This document shows, piece by piece, positions 43,388 to 51,863 of a stretch of DNA of 64,000 bases. Location of the stretch: positions 27,725 to 91,724 of the forward strand of contig DDJC01000091.1 of the NCBI GenBank assembly GCA_002339015.1, in the 5' to 3' direction. The notes beneath the pieces are model-generated. The model made no database searches. It had not been told where the DNA came from and saw only the letters and a list, made by a program, of their open reading frames with translations. The stretch is from Burkholderiales bacterium UBA1834. GTDB taxonomy: Bacteria; Pseudomonadota; Gammaproteobacteria; Burkholderiales; Burkholderiaceae_C. The position numbers were made by a program, and so were the translations under genes. How positions within the stretch are numbered: the first letter of the stretch is position 1; every line of letters starts with the position of its first letter.

Positions 43388-44050
43388 ATGACCTCAGCGA
43401 TCCACCCCGCGCCCGCCCGAACGAGCATTTTCTCGCGCATCGCCCGGCAAGGGGCAGCGCTGGCCGTGGCGGGCCTGTGTTGGGCAGCCTCGACGGCGCA
43501 GGCCGTGGGTGTGAGCGTGGCCCATGGCACCGGCTATCCTGACAGCACGGCGTCGGTGTCGTTCGAACTGGATTTTGACCAGGGTGCGCCAGCGTTCGAT
43601 TTCTACCTGCAGCTGGATCCGCAAACCCTGCCGGTGCAGCTCAACTTCCGCAGCGGCTGGGCCACGTGGAACGATCTGCCCCTGAACGATGCCGCCGTGC
43701 CTTTCGCGCTGAGCGATGCATCAGGCACCTGGGGGCCTGACTACGCGGCGGGCCTGGCCCTGTCGGCCGAGCCCCTGACCGGCCTGTTGCGCCTGACCTA
43801 CGCCTTTGACCTGGCGGGCCTGTCCGTCGGGCAGAGCGCCGTCATCGGCCTGAGCTTCGAGTACTTCGACAGCGATGTGGGTGATTTCGTCACACTGACC
43901 CCCACCGCCTCGGTCACCGCCGTGCCCGAAGCCGATGCCGCCCTGCTGGCCCTGGCCGGCCTGGGTGTGGCCGGTGGCATGCTGGCGCGTCGCCGCGCGC
44001 GTGAGCGCACCGTGCACCACACACCACGGGGTACGCCCGCCTTGGCATGA
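43388..44050 (+). CDS. Secreted PEP-CTERM-like protein, possibly cohesin-like
   Basis: 220 residues. The N-terminus has a signal peptide (RIARQGAALAVAGLCWAAST, then AQA-VG). The C-terminus has the tripartite sorting tail of PEP-CTERM proteins: VPEADAALLALAGLGVAGG followed by MLARRRARER; the motif is VPEAD rather than VPEP and 12 residues follow the basic cluster, which is unusual. The middle (VSVAHGTGYPDSTASVSFEL, FDFYLQLDPQTLPVQLN) resembles a cohesin-like beta sandwich. The start at 43388 is chosen for its AGGAAG ribosome site. Its stop overlaps the next start by ATGA, making it the first gene of the export run. An exosortase would be needed to process it; none is in the window. It may be a surface anchor for the giant protein, as inference. 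Confidence 0.75.
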   Translation: MTSAIHPAPARTSIFSRIARQGAALAVAGLCWAASTAQAVGVSVAHGTGYPDSTASVSFELDFDQGAPAFDFYLQLDPQTLPVQLNFRSGWATWNDLPLNDAAVPFALSDASGTWGPDYAAGLALSAEPLTGLLRLTYAFDLAGLSVGQSAVIGLSFEYFDSDVGDFVTLTPTASVTAVPEADAALLALAGLGVAGGMLARRRARERTVHHTPRGTPALA

Positions 44051-45978
44051 GCGCTGTACCGGGCGCCACCCCCGCCGCGGTGGTCGGCGCGGTCAGCTCT
44101 GAACCCCGCTGGGGCGCTGGCTTCAGCGTCGGCAGTGAAGCGGGCGCGAACGCCGATTTCTGGTCGCTGCTCGTCAATGCGCAGACCTCGGATCAGCTCT
44201 GCCGTGCCTGGCTGGGCATCCTGTGCCAATGGGTGCCCGGCACCCAGGCCGGCTTGCTGCTGCTGCATGACGAGGGCGACCGCTACGCGCCCGCCGGCGT
44301 CTGGCCCGATCCCGAGCAGGACATGTCCTTCCTGGGCGACGTGGCGCAGCAGGCCCTGGTCGAGCGGCGCGGCGTCGTCCGCGAGGAGAGCAACGGCCTG
44401 GCCCAGTGCGCCTACCCGCTGCTGAGCGCCGACCAGGCCTATGGCGTGGTGGTGCTGCACGTGGTCTCGCGCGGCGAGGCCTCGGTGCGCGAGGCCCTGC
44501 GCCTGCTGCACTGGGGCGCGGGCTGGCTGGTGGGCCTGTTCGACCGGCGCCACCTGATCGAGCGCGACGTGCGCCTCAAGCGCTCGGCCATGCTGCAGGA
44601 CATCCTGCTGGGCGTGATGGCCGAAGAAGGCCCCGAGCAGGCGGGCCGCTGGGTGGTCAACCGTCTGGCCGAAGCCCTGCCATGCCGGCGCGCCCTGCTG
44701 GGGCGCGTCACGCGGGCGGGCCTGGGTGCTGACGTCGAGGTGGTGAGCGTGTCGGGCACCGCGCACTTCGAACCGCATTCGACCCTGATCGCGCGCGCCC
44801 GCGAGGCCCTGCGCGAAGCCGCCGACAGCGGCCAGGCGCAGGTACACCCGATGCAGGACATCGATGCCGGTGCCGCACCGCTGCTGGCCGCGAGCGCCTT
44901 GGCCGATTACGCGCAGGAGGCCCAGGCACGCTGTGTGATCGCCCTGCCGCTCGAACACCAGGGGCGTTGCCGCGGTGCGCTGCTGCTCGATTTCGACCAT
45001 CGCGTGTCGGACGAGCTGAAGTCCTTTCTCGACACCCTGGCTTTGGCACTGGCCCCCGGCCTGGCCTTGCAGGACGCCGCCACGCGCGGCTGGTGGGCCC
45101 ATGGCCGCGACCGCGTGGCCGAGCTCTGGGCCTTGCTGGTCGGGCCGCGCCACCCGGGCTGGAAGCTGGTTGGCGGCGTGGCGCTGGTGGCCCTGGTGCT
45201 GGCCAGTGTCGTCAGTGTCGATTACCGCGTGCGCTCGCCGGCCACGGTGGAGGGGCGTGTGCAGCGTTCAGCCGTGGCGCCGTTCGAGGGCTTCATCAAG
45301 GAGGCCCGTGTGCGCGCGGGCGACACCGTGAAGCAGGGCGACGTGCTGGCCCGCCTGGACGACCGCGACCTGAAGCTCGAAGCCGCCAAGTGGCAGGCCG
45401 AGGCCGAGCTGGCCGATCGCAAGCTGCGCGAGGCCATGGCACGCGGGCAGCCGGTCGATGTGCGCCTGGCCCAGGCCGAGGCCGAGCAGGCGCATGCCGA
45501 GCTGTCCATGGTCACCGAAAAGCTGGCCCGCGTGGCCATCACCGCGCCCTTCGACGGCATCGTGGTGCGTGGCGACCTGTCGCAGCAACTCGGCGCGCCG
45601 GTCGAGCTGGGCAAGGTGCTGTTCGAGGTGGCGCCGCTCGATGCCTACCGCGTGGTGATGAAGGTCGACGAGCACGACATCGTGCACCTGCGCCATGGCC
45701 AGGAAGGCGAGCTGGTGCTGGCCGGTTTGCCCGGCGAGCGCCTGGCGATCAAGGTCAGCAAGGTGTCGCCCGTGGCCACGGCCGAGGACGGGCGCAACAG
45801 TTTCCGCGTCGAGGCCGAGGTGCACGCGCAACCCGGTGCACAGGGCCGGCCCGAGCACCTGCAGCCCGGCATGGAGGGCGTGGGCAAGGTCAGTGTGGGC
45901 GAACACAGCCTGATGTGGCAGGCCTTGCACCGCCTGGGCAACTGGATCCGGTACACGGCATGGACGCTGGGACTCTAG
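44047..45978 (+). CDS. GAF-domain HlyD-type membrane fusion protein
   Basis: 643 residues. Residues 38-185 and 205-352 look like two GAF-type sensor domains (LCRAWLGILCQWVPGTQAGL, then QARCVIALPLEHQGRCRGAL); one membrane helix lies at about 374-391 (LVGGVALVALVLASVVSV). Residues 400-630 are a HlyD-like adaptor: lipoyl half-motifs AVAPFEGFIKEARVRAGDTV and RVAITAPFDGIVVRGDLSQQ flank a short coiled coil (LEAAKWQAEAELADRKLREA). The adaptor part would sit in the periplasm and join an inner membrane unit to TolC, with the sensor half in the cytoplasm. GAF-HlyD fusions are unusual; signal unknown. It overlaps the previous gene by ATGA and the next by 19 bases. Confidence 0.85.
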   Translation: MSAVPGATPAAVVGAVSSEPRWGAGFSVGSEAGANADFWSLLVNAQTSDQLCRAWLGILCQWVPGTQAGLLLLHDEGDRYAPAGVWPDPEQDMSFLGDVAQQALVERRGVVREESNGLAQCAYPLLSADQAYGVVVLHVVSRGEASVREALRLLHWGAGWLVGLFDRRHLIERDVRLKRSAMLQDILLGVMAEEGPEQAGRWVVNRLAEALPCRRALLGRVTRAGLGADVEVVSVSGTAHFEPHSTLIARAREALREAADSGQAQVHPMQDIDAGAAPLLAASALADYAQEAQARCVIALPLEHQGRCRGALLLDFDHRVSDELKSFLDTLALALAPGLALQDAATRGWWAHGRDRVAELWALLVGPRHPGWKLVGGVALVALVLASVVSVDYRVRSPATVEGRVQRSAVAPFEGFIKEARVRAGDTVKQGDVLARLDDRDLKLEAAKWQAEAELADRKLREAMARGQPVDVRLAQAEAEQAHAELSMVTEKLARVAITAPFDGIVVRGDLSQQLGAPVELGKVLFEVAPLDAYRVVMKVDEHDIVHLRHGQEGELVLAGLPGERLAIKVSKVSPVATAEDGRNSFRVEAEVHAQPGAQGRPEHLQPGMEGVGKVSVGEHSLMWQALHRLGNWIRYTAWTLGL

Positions 45979-48122
45979 GCGCCCAGCTGGTCAGCAGCCA
46001 CTGGTACCGCGTGGCGGGCGTCGCGCCCCGGCTGCGCGACCACCTGCGCCTGCACGCCCATCGCTACCGGGGCCAGCCCTGGACGGTGGTCGAAGACCGC
46101 TTGAACGGCAAGTTCCACCGCTTCGACGCGCAGGCCTGGCGCATCATGGGCCTGCTCGACGGGCGCCACACGCTCGAAGCCGTCTGGCAGCAGCTGGCCG
46201 CCGAGCCGGATGAAGCCACGCCCAGTCAGGACGACATCCTCGCGCTGCTGGGCCAGTTGCACGGCATGGACCTGCTGGCCACCGACACGTTGCCCGACCT
46301 GGGCGAGGTGGCCGACCGCGACCACCGCCAGGCCCGCAAGCGGCGCTGGTCGAAGGTGATGAATCCGCTGGCCATCCGCGTGCCGCTGTTCGACCCGGAT
46401 CGCCTGCTGGGCCGCCTGGTCGAGGGGCTGCGCCCGGTGCTCAACCGCGGTGGCGCCGTCGCCTGGCTGCTGTGGGTGCTGCCGGCCATCGTGCTGGCCG
46501 CTTCGCACTGGCCCGAACTCACGCGCAATGTCAGCGAGCGCCTGCTGGCCCTGGACAACCTTCTGATGCTGGCCCTGCTGTTCCCGCTGGTCAAGGCGGT
46601 GCACGAGCTGGCCCACGGCATCGCCTGCAAGATGCGTGGCGGCGAGGTGCACGACATGGGCGTGATGCTGCTGCTGATGCTGCCGGTGCCTTACGTCGAG
46701 GCCTCCAGCTCCTGGGCGTTTCCGCGCAAGCGCGATCGCATGCTGGTGGGCGCGGCCGGCATGCTGGTCGAGCTGGCCATCGCGGCCGGGGCCTTCTACC
46801 TGTGGCTCTGGCTGGAGCCAGGCCTGGCCAAGGCCCTGGCCTACGACGTGGCCGTGCTGGCCAGCGTGACCACGGTGCTGTTCAACGCCAACCCGCTGCT
46901 GCGCTACGACGGCTACTACGTGCTCAGCGATGCGGTCGAGATCCCCAACCTGGCGCAGCGCGCCACGCGCTACTGGGGCTACCTGTTCGAATCGCGGATG
47001 CTGGGCCGGCGCGATGCGCTGTCGCCCGCGATGGCCCAGGGCGAGGCCGGCTGGTTCATCGCCTATGCACCGCTGGCCTTTGCCTACCGCTGCATCGTGA
47101 TGTTTTCCATCGCGGTCTTCGTGGCGACGCAGTACTACGCCGTCGGCATGGTGCTGGCCATCTGGAGCGTGGTGATGACGCTGGGCATGCCGCTGTACAA
47201 GGGCCTGGGCCGTTTCTGGTCGCTGGTGGTGGCGCGCGAGGCCGGGCGGCGTGGGCAACGCGCCGCGCTGGCCTTGCTGGGCGCGCTGCTGGTGTTGCTG
47301 TTCGCCATCCCGATGCCCTTGCGCACGCAGGCCGATGGTGTGCTGTGGCTGCCCGAAAACGCCATCGTGCGGGCTGGGCAGCGCGGTTTCGTCGAGCAGA
47401 TGCAGGCGCAGCCGGGCCAGCGCCTGATCCCTGGGCAACCCGTGCTCAATCTGGTCGAGCCGGTGCTGGCGGCGCAGCGCGCAGTGCAGCAGGCCCGCCG
47501 CGACACCGTGCAGATCCGCTACGACGCGGCCTTGACGGTCGACCCCACCCTGGCCGCGCAGGTGGCCCCGGCGCTGGCCCGCGAGAACCAGGTGCTGGCC
47601 CACCTGGACGATCGCCAGGCGCGCCTGGTGGTGCGCAGCGGTGCGGCCGGCCAGTTGTGGGTGCCCGCCAGCGAAGACCTGCAGGGCCGCTACATGCGCC
47701 AGGGCCAGGTGATGGCCTACGTGGTCACGCCTGCCGCGCCACGCGTGCGCATCATCGTCGACCAGGTCGACGAGAACCTGATCCGTGCGCACACCAGGCG
47801 CATCCTGGTCAAGGTGCCCTTCGACCCGGGCCGTGCGTGGCCGGCCACGGTGGTGCGCGCCGTGCCCTCGGCCTCGCGCGAGCTGCCCAGCGCGGCGCTG
47901 GGCCGCCAGGGCGGCGGTGCGGTGGTGACCGACCCGCGTGACGACAGCGGCAAACGCGCGCTGATCTCGCACTTCGAGTACGAGCTGGCCCTGCCTGACG
48001 ACTTCCCCTACCACCTGATCGGCAGCCGCGCCAGCGTGCGTTTCGAGCACGACATGGAACCCGTGGGTTACCGGCTGTGGCGTTCGGTGCGGCGCCTTTT
48101 CCTGGGGTACTTCCATGCCTGA
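45960..48122 (+). CDS. M50 site-2-protease-like membrane protein with PqqD-like and HlyD-like domains
   Basis: 720 residues. Residues 28-75 (PWTVVEDRLNGKFHRFDAQA) resemble the PqqD peptide-chaperone fold. Residues 155-470 are a polytopic membrane domain with the M50 zinc motif HELAH (His215, Glu216, His219) and NPLLRYDGYYVLSD supplying the third ligand Asp317, so the protease appears active. Residues 480-700 are a periplasmic HlyD-like region with lipoyl half-motifs (NAIVRAGQRGFVEQMQAQPG, VVRSGAAGQLWVPAS). Family relatives handle peptides or act beside export adaptors. The ATG at 45960 lies within the previous gene's end; the long upstream extension is a frame shadow. Likely the inner membrane core of the proposed exporter, processing or guiding the substrate; this role is inferred. 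Confidence 0.83.
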   Translation: MDAGTLGAQLVSSHWYRVAGVAPRLRDHLRLHAHRYRGQPWTVVEDRLNGKFHRFDAQAWRIMGLLDGRHTLEAVWQQLAAEPDEATPSQDDILALLGQLHGMDLLATDTLPDLGEVADRDHRQARKRRWSKVMNPLAIRVPLFDPDRLLGRLVEGLRPVLNRGGAVAWLLWVLPAIVLAASHWPELTRNVSERLLALDNLLMLALLFPLVKAVHELAHGIACKMRGGEVHDMGVMLLLMLPVPYVEASSSWAFPRKRDRMLVGAAGMLVELAIAAGAFYLWLWLEPGLAKALAYDVAVLASVTTVLFNANPLLRYDGYYVLSDAVEIPNLAQRATRYWGYLFESRMLGRRDALSPAMAQGEAGWFIAYAPLAFAYRCIVMFSIAVFVATQYYAVGMVLAIWSVVMTLGMPLYKGLGRFWSLVVAREAGRRGQRAALALLGALLVLLFAIPMPLRTQADGVLWLPENAIVRAGQRGFVEQMQAQPGQRLIPGQPVLNLVEPVLAAQRAVQQARRDTVQIRYDAALTVDPTLAAQVAPALARENQVLAHLDDRQARLVVRSGAAGQLWVPASEDLQGRYMRQGQVMAYVVTPAAPRVRIIVDQVDENLIRAHTRRILVKVPFDPGRAWPATVVRAVPSASRELPSAALGRQGGGAVVTDPRDDSGKRALISHFEYELALPDDFPYHLIGSRASVRFEHDMEPVGYRLWRSVRRLFLGYFHA

Positions 48123-50193
48123 GACGCCGCAGGGGGCCATGCGCAGCGCCGCCGGTGGCGAACGCCTGGCCGCCTGGCCGCCCGTGAACATCCCGCTGGC
48201 CTCGCGCCTGTTCGTCGAGCGCCGCGACGAGGGCGATTCGGCGCTCGACCGCTGGGCCTCGGGCTGGTGGCTGAGCCGGCCCACCTCCAAGGCGCAGGCC
48301 ATGCGCCGCCAGCAGCGCTTCGTGGCCCAGGTGGTGGCGCTGGGCGAGACCCTGCACTCGCTGCCCCAGGCCGAGTTGCTGGCCCAGGCGCGCGCCGCCG
48401 CCGAGCGCGCCTTCGTGACCACGCAGCCCGAGGCAGGCGTGCGGGCCCTGGCGCTGGTGCGCGAGGCCGCCCGCCGCACCCTGGGCCTGCTGGCCTACCC
48501 GCCGCAGATCTACGGCGCGTGGATGCTGGTCAGTGGCCACCTGATCGAGCTGGACACCGGCGAAGGCAAGACGCTCACGGCCGCGCTGGGTGCCTGTGTG
48601 GGCGCACTGGCCGGCGTGCCCACCCACGTGATCACCGTCAACGACTACCTGGCCCAGCGCGACGCGCAGAAGATGTCCGCGCTGTTCAGCTACCTGGGCC
48701 TGCGCGTGGGCGTGGTGCACAGCGGTGTGGCCCAGGCGCTGCGCCATGTGGCGTACGCGCAGGACCTGACCTACTGCACCAACAAAGACGTGGTGTTCGA
48801 TTACCTGCGCGATCGTGTGAACGCACGCGGCGTGCACAGCCGCGCCCAGCTCACGGTGCGCCGCCTGCACGGCCAGGTGCACAGCCAGGAGCCGCTGCGC
48901 CTGCGCGGCCTGCACTTCGCCATCGTCGATGAGGCCGACAGCATCCTGATCGACGAGGCGCGCACGCCGCTGATCCTGTCAGCCGCGCGCGAAGCCGGCG
49001 AGGAAGCACGCGCCTACGAGCACCTGCTCAGCGTGGCCGCCTCGCTGAAGGCAGGCCAGCACTACCGTTTGATCGAGCCGCACCGCCAGCCGGAGCTCAA
49101 GGACGAAGGCCGTGCCGTGCTCGAAGACCTGGCCCGCGAGATGGCTGCGGAGGTTGAGCATGGGGATGCCGCCCCCGACGCTCTGATGGGCTTCTGGCGC
49201 GTGGCCTGGGTGCGTGAGCACTACATCCTGCAGGCCCTGCGCGCGCTGCACGTCTTCAAGCGTGACCAACAGTACGTGGTGCACGAGGGCAAGATCGTCA
49301 TCGTCGACGAGTTCACCGGCCGCCTGCTGCCCGACCGCAGTTGGGAGCAGGGCCTGCACCAGCTCGTCGAAGTCAAGGAAGGCTGCAAGATCAGCGGCCA
49401 AAACCGCACCCTGGCGCGGCTGACCTACCAGACCTTCTTCGCGCGCTACCTGCGGCTGTCGGGCATGAGCGGCACCTTGCGGGAGGTCGCGCGCGAGACG
49501 GCCGGCGTGTTCAAGGTGCGCACCGTGCGCATCGAGCCCAACCGGCCCAGCCGGCGTGTGACACTGTCGCCGCTGTTGCTGCCGGATCAGCCCGCCAAGC
49601 ACCAGGCCATCGTGGCCGACGTGCGTGAACGCCTGGCCGCGGGGCAGTCGGTGCTGGTGGGCACACGCTCGGTGCGCGCGTCGGAAGAGATCAGCGCGGC
49701 ACTGAACGCGGCGGGCGTGCCGCACCAGGTGCTCAACGCCCGCCAGAACGCCGACGAGGCCGAGCTGGTGGCGCGGGCCGGCCAGCCGGGCATGGTCACC
49801 GTGGCCACCAACATGGCCGGGCGCGGTACCGACATCCCGGTGGCGCCCGAGGTGCTGGCCCGGGGCGGCCTGCACGTGGTGCTGACCGAATGGCACGAGT
49901 CGCCCCGCATCGACCGCCAGCTGGTGGGGCGCGGCGCACGCCAGGGCGAGCCCGGCAGCTGCCGCACCATCGTCGCGCTGGATGATGAACTGATCGACAA
50001 GCATGGCGGCACCACCCTGAAGATGCTGCAGGCGCGCTATGGCGACGGGCCCTGGCCCGCGCAAGCCATGGCCTGGCTGCAGAAGGCGGCGCAGGGCGCG
50101 GCCGAATCCCACAACGCGGCGCAGCGCAGGCAGACGCTCAAGGCCGACCACCGCATGCGCACGCAACTCGCCTTTTCTGGAGCCACGGAGTGA
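48115..50193 (+). CDS. SecA-like accessory translocase ATPase, shortened
   Basis: 692 residues against about 900 for housekeeping SecA. Motor motifs are intact: Walker A DTGEGKT (147-153), DEAD box VDEADSILIDEARTPLI (Asp272-Asp275), TNMAGRGTDI (565-574) and the arginine finger GRGARQGEPG (605-614), where SecA usually has GRSGRQGD. A preprotein-crosslinking segment is present between motifs I and III. The frame stops soon after motif VI, so most of the helical wing and scaffold and the zinc-binding C-tail that binds SecB are absent. The N-terminus is also unlike housekeeping SecA. It overlaps the M50 gene by 8 bases and the next adaptor by GTGA. It is the only ATPase in the export run and may power translocation of the giant protein. 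Confidence 0.88.
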   Translation: MPETPQGAMRSAAGGERLAAWPPVNIPLASRLFVERRDEGDSALDRWASGWWLSRPTSKAQAMRRQQRFVAQVVALGETLHSLPQAELLAQARAAAERAFVTTQPEAGVRALALVREAARRTLGLLAYPPQIYGAWMLVSGHLIELDTGEGKTLTAALGACVGALAGVPTHVITVNDYLAQRDAQKMSALFSYLGLRVGVVHSGVAQALRHVAYAQDLTYCTNKDVVFDYLRDRVNARGVHSRAQLTVRRLHGQVHSQEPLRLRGLHFAIVDEADSILIDEARTPLILSAAREAGEEARAYEHLLSVAASLKAGQHYRLIEPHRQPELKDEGRAVLEDLAREMAAEVEHGDAAPDALMGFWRVAWVREHYILQALRALHVFKRDQQYVVHEGKIVIVDEFTGRLLPDRSWEQGLHQLVEVKEGCKISGQNRTLARLTYQTFFARYLRLSGMSGTLREVARETAGVFKVRTVRIEPNRPSRRVTLSPLLLPDQPAKHQAIVADVRERLAAGQSVLVGTRSVRASEEISAALNAAGVPHQVLNARQNADEAELVARAGQPGMVTVATNMAGRGTDIPVAPEVLARGGLHVVLTEWHESPRIDRQLVGRGARQGEPGSCRTIVALDDELIDKHGGTTLKMLQARYGDGPWPAQAMAWLQKAAQGAAESHNAAQRRQTLKADHRMRTQLAFSGATE

Positions 50194-51029
50194 CGACGAG
50201 AACGATGATGGAGACGACCCGCAGTACCTTGATCACCGGTGCCCTGCTGTCGATGCCGCTGGCCGCGCTGGCCGCCCCGGGCGAGTACGATTGCCTCATC
50301 GAGCCTTCCCAGGTCATCGACATCCGCAGCCCGGTGTCGGGCCTGATCGACAAGGTGCACGTGGAGCGCGGCGGCGCCGTGAAGCGCGGCATGGTGCTGG
50401 TCAGCCTGGAGTCCAGCGTCGAGAAGGCGGCGGTGGATCTGGCGCGTTTCAAGTCCACCATGACCGGTTCGCTCAAATCCAGCGAGAGCCGACTGGCCCA
50501 TGCGGTGAAGAAGCTGACCCGCAAGACCGAATTGGCCGACAAGAACTACACCTCCGCGCAGGACCGAGACGATGCAGACGCAGAGCGCCGCATCGCCGAA
50601 GCCGAGGCGCTGGCCGCGCGCGAGAACAAGCAGTACGCCCAGCTCGAGTACAACTACACCGCCAGCCAGTTGGCCCAGCGCCAGCTGCGCAGCCCGATCG
50701 ACGGCGTCGTGGTCGAGCAGTCCATGTACCCCGGCGAGCTGGCCGAGGTGGGCGAGAACAAGCCGTCGATCCTGAAGATCGCGCGCATCAACCCGCTGCG
50801 GGTCAAGGCCATCCTGCCCATGGCCCTGTACACGAAGATGAAGCCGGGGCAGGGCGCCGAGGTCGTGCCCGAAAAGCCCCTGCCGGGGCGCTATGCCACC
50901 ACCGTCACCATCGTCGACAAGGTGGTGGACGCTGCCAGTGGCACCTTTCAGGTGCGGATGGAGCTGCCCAACGCCAACAACGCGCTGCCCGGCGGCGTGA
51001 AGTGCAAGGTGGCTTTCAAGGGGCTGTAA
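50190..51029 (+). CDS. HlyD-like periplasmic adaptor with signal peptide
   Basis: 279 residues. It begins with a signal peptide or anchor (STLITGALLSMPLAALAAPG), then a lipoyl half-motif (SPVSGLIDKVHVERGGAVKR), a coiled coil (residues 80-165, for example DRDDADAERRIAEAEALAAR), the second half-motif (RSPIDGVVVEQSMYPGELAE) and a short beta-barrel ending VKCKVAFKGL. This is the architecture of periplasmic adaptors that meet TolC. The GTG start at 50190 overlaps the SecA-like stop and has a GGAG site 7 bases upstream; ATGs at 50205 and 50208 are alternatives without a well-placed site. It is the last gene of the plus-strand export run and converges on sapC-tolC with a 30-base gap. Confidence 0.85.
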   Translation: MTTRTMMETTRSTLITGALLSMPLAALAAPGEYDCLIEPSQVIDIRSPVSGLIDKVHVERGGAVKRGMVLVSLESSVEKAAVDLARFKSTMTGSLKSSESRLAHAVKKLTRKTELADKNYTSAQDRDDADAERRIAEAEALAARENKQYAQLEYNYTASQLAQRQLRSPIDGVVVEQSMYPGELAEVGENKPSILKIARINPLRVKAILPMALYTKMKPGQGAEVVPEKPLPGRYATTVTIVDKVVDAASGTFQVRMELPNANNALPGGVKCKVAFKGL

Positions 51030-51059
51030 GGCCCAAACGCCACCGGGCGCATGCCGGGC

Positions 51060-51851
51060 TCAATGCTTGGGCGTGTCCGGCGGCGGCGCGGTCGGGTCCA
51101 GGGTCTCGCCATCGGCGCTGACCTGGCTGTGCAGGTCCAGGCGCGCCGCCAGGCGCACCAGGCTGCCCAGCGACAGCAGGTGCGCCTCGATCCACGACAG
51201 CTCGCCGCTGCGGAACAGCTCGATGGCGCGCGCATCGTCGATGCCGCGGTAGCGCTCCGCATCGACCACCCACACGCCCTGCAGCACCTGCTTCTGGCCA
51301 TGGCGCTCGACCTGGATCGTCTTGGGCACCAGCAGGCCCATCTGCCGCAGGCGCTGCGCGAAGGCGGTGGTGCGCTGCACCTCGGCATGGAAACGCTGGA
51401 GAAAGGCAAGGATGCGCTGCAGGTATTCCGACTCCTGTGCCTGCTCGTCGAACAGCGATTCGCCCTCGTGCACGCCCAGGCCCGGGTAGGTCTCGTCGAT
51501 GCACACGGTGAGCTGCTGGCTCTCGGCTTCGGTCTTGGCCAGCACGAAGGGGTAGCGCCGCGCGAAGGCCGGAATGTAGGTGTCGGCAGCCCAGCGGCCT
51601 TCGTCGTCGACCATCAGGTTCTCCGCCTGACGCAGGCCCACCAGGGCCGCCACCGAGATGGGGCCATCGGCTTCGCCCACGAACACGATGGGGTAGTCGC
51701 GCGCGGCGTCGACGAACTCGGTGCTGGCGATGGGCACGGCATTGGTCTTGGCGGCGAAGCGGAAGTGGTCGCCCGCCACGGCCAGGCGCGTGGTCAGGTG
51801 GCGCTCGCGGTTCAGGGGCACCGGGCGTTCGTAGAACAGCAGCTGGGTCAT
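51060..51851 (-). CDS. SapC-family protein (S-layer/surface protein associated)
   Basis: 263 residues matching the SapC family: FRFAAKTNAVPIASTEFVDA, DYPIVFVGEADGPISVAALV, GRWAADTYIPAFARRYPFVL and ESLFDEQAQESEYLQRIL are in the order seen in that family, known from S-layer loci. No signal peptide or membrane segment is present, so it is likely cytoplasmic. Biochemical function is not established. It lies 12 bases downstream of tolC in the same operon. The link of a SapC protein with a giant repeat protein and export genes supports a surface-layer role for this locus. Confidence 0.85.
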   Translation of the reverse strand: MTQLLFYERPVPLNRERHLTTRLAVAGDHFRFAAKTNAVPIASTEFVDAARDYPIVFVGEADGPISVAALVGLRQAENLMVDDEGRWAADTYIPAFARRYPFVLAKTEAESQQLTVCIDETYPGLGVHEGESLFDEQAQESEYLQRILAFLQRFHAEVQRTTAFAQRLRQMGLLVPKTIQVERHGQKQVLQGVWVVDAERYRGIDDARAIELFRSGELSWIEAHLLSLGSLVRLAARLDLHSQVSADGETLDPTAPPPDTPKH

Positions 51852-51863
51852 GGCGTGATCCTC

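Noticed and set aside
44967..45959. Long upstream extension of the M50 gene frame
   Set aside because: It lies wholly inside the GAF-HlyD gene in another frame and gives an Arg/Gly-rich product without motifs.
45975..48479. An 834-codon minus-strand frame opposite the M50 gene
   Set aside because: Low-complexity His/Gln/Arg-rich shadow of a coding strand with HELAH and other true motifs.
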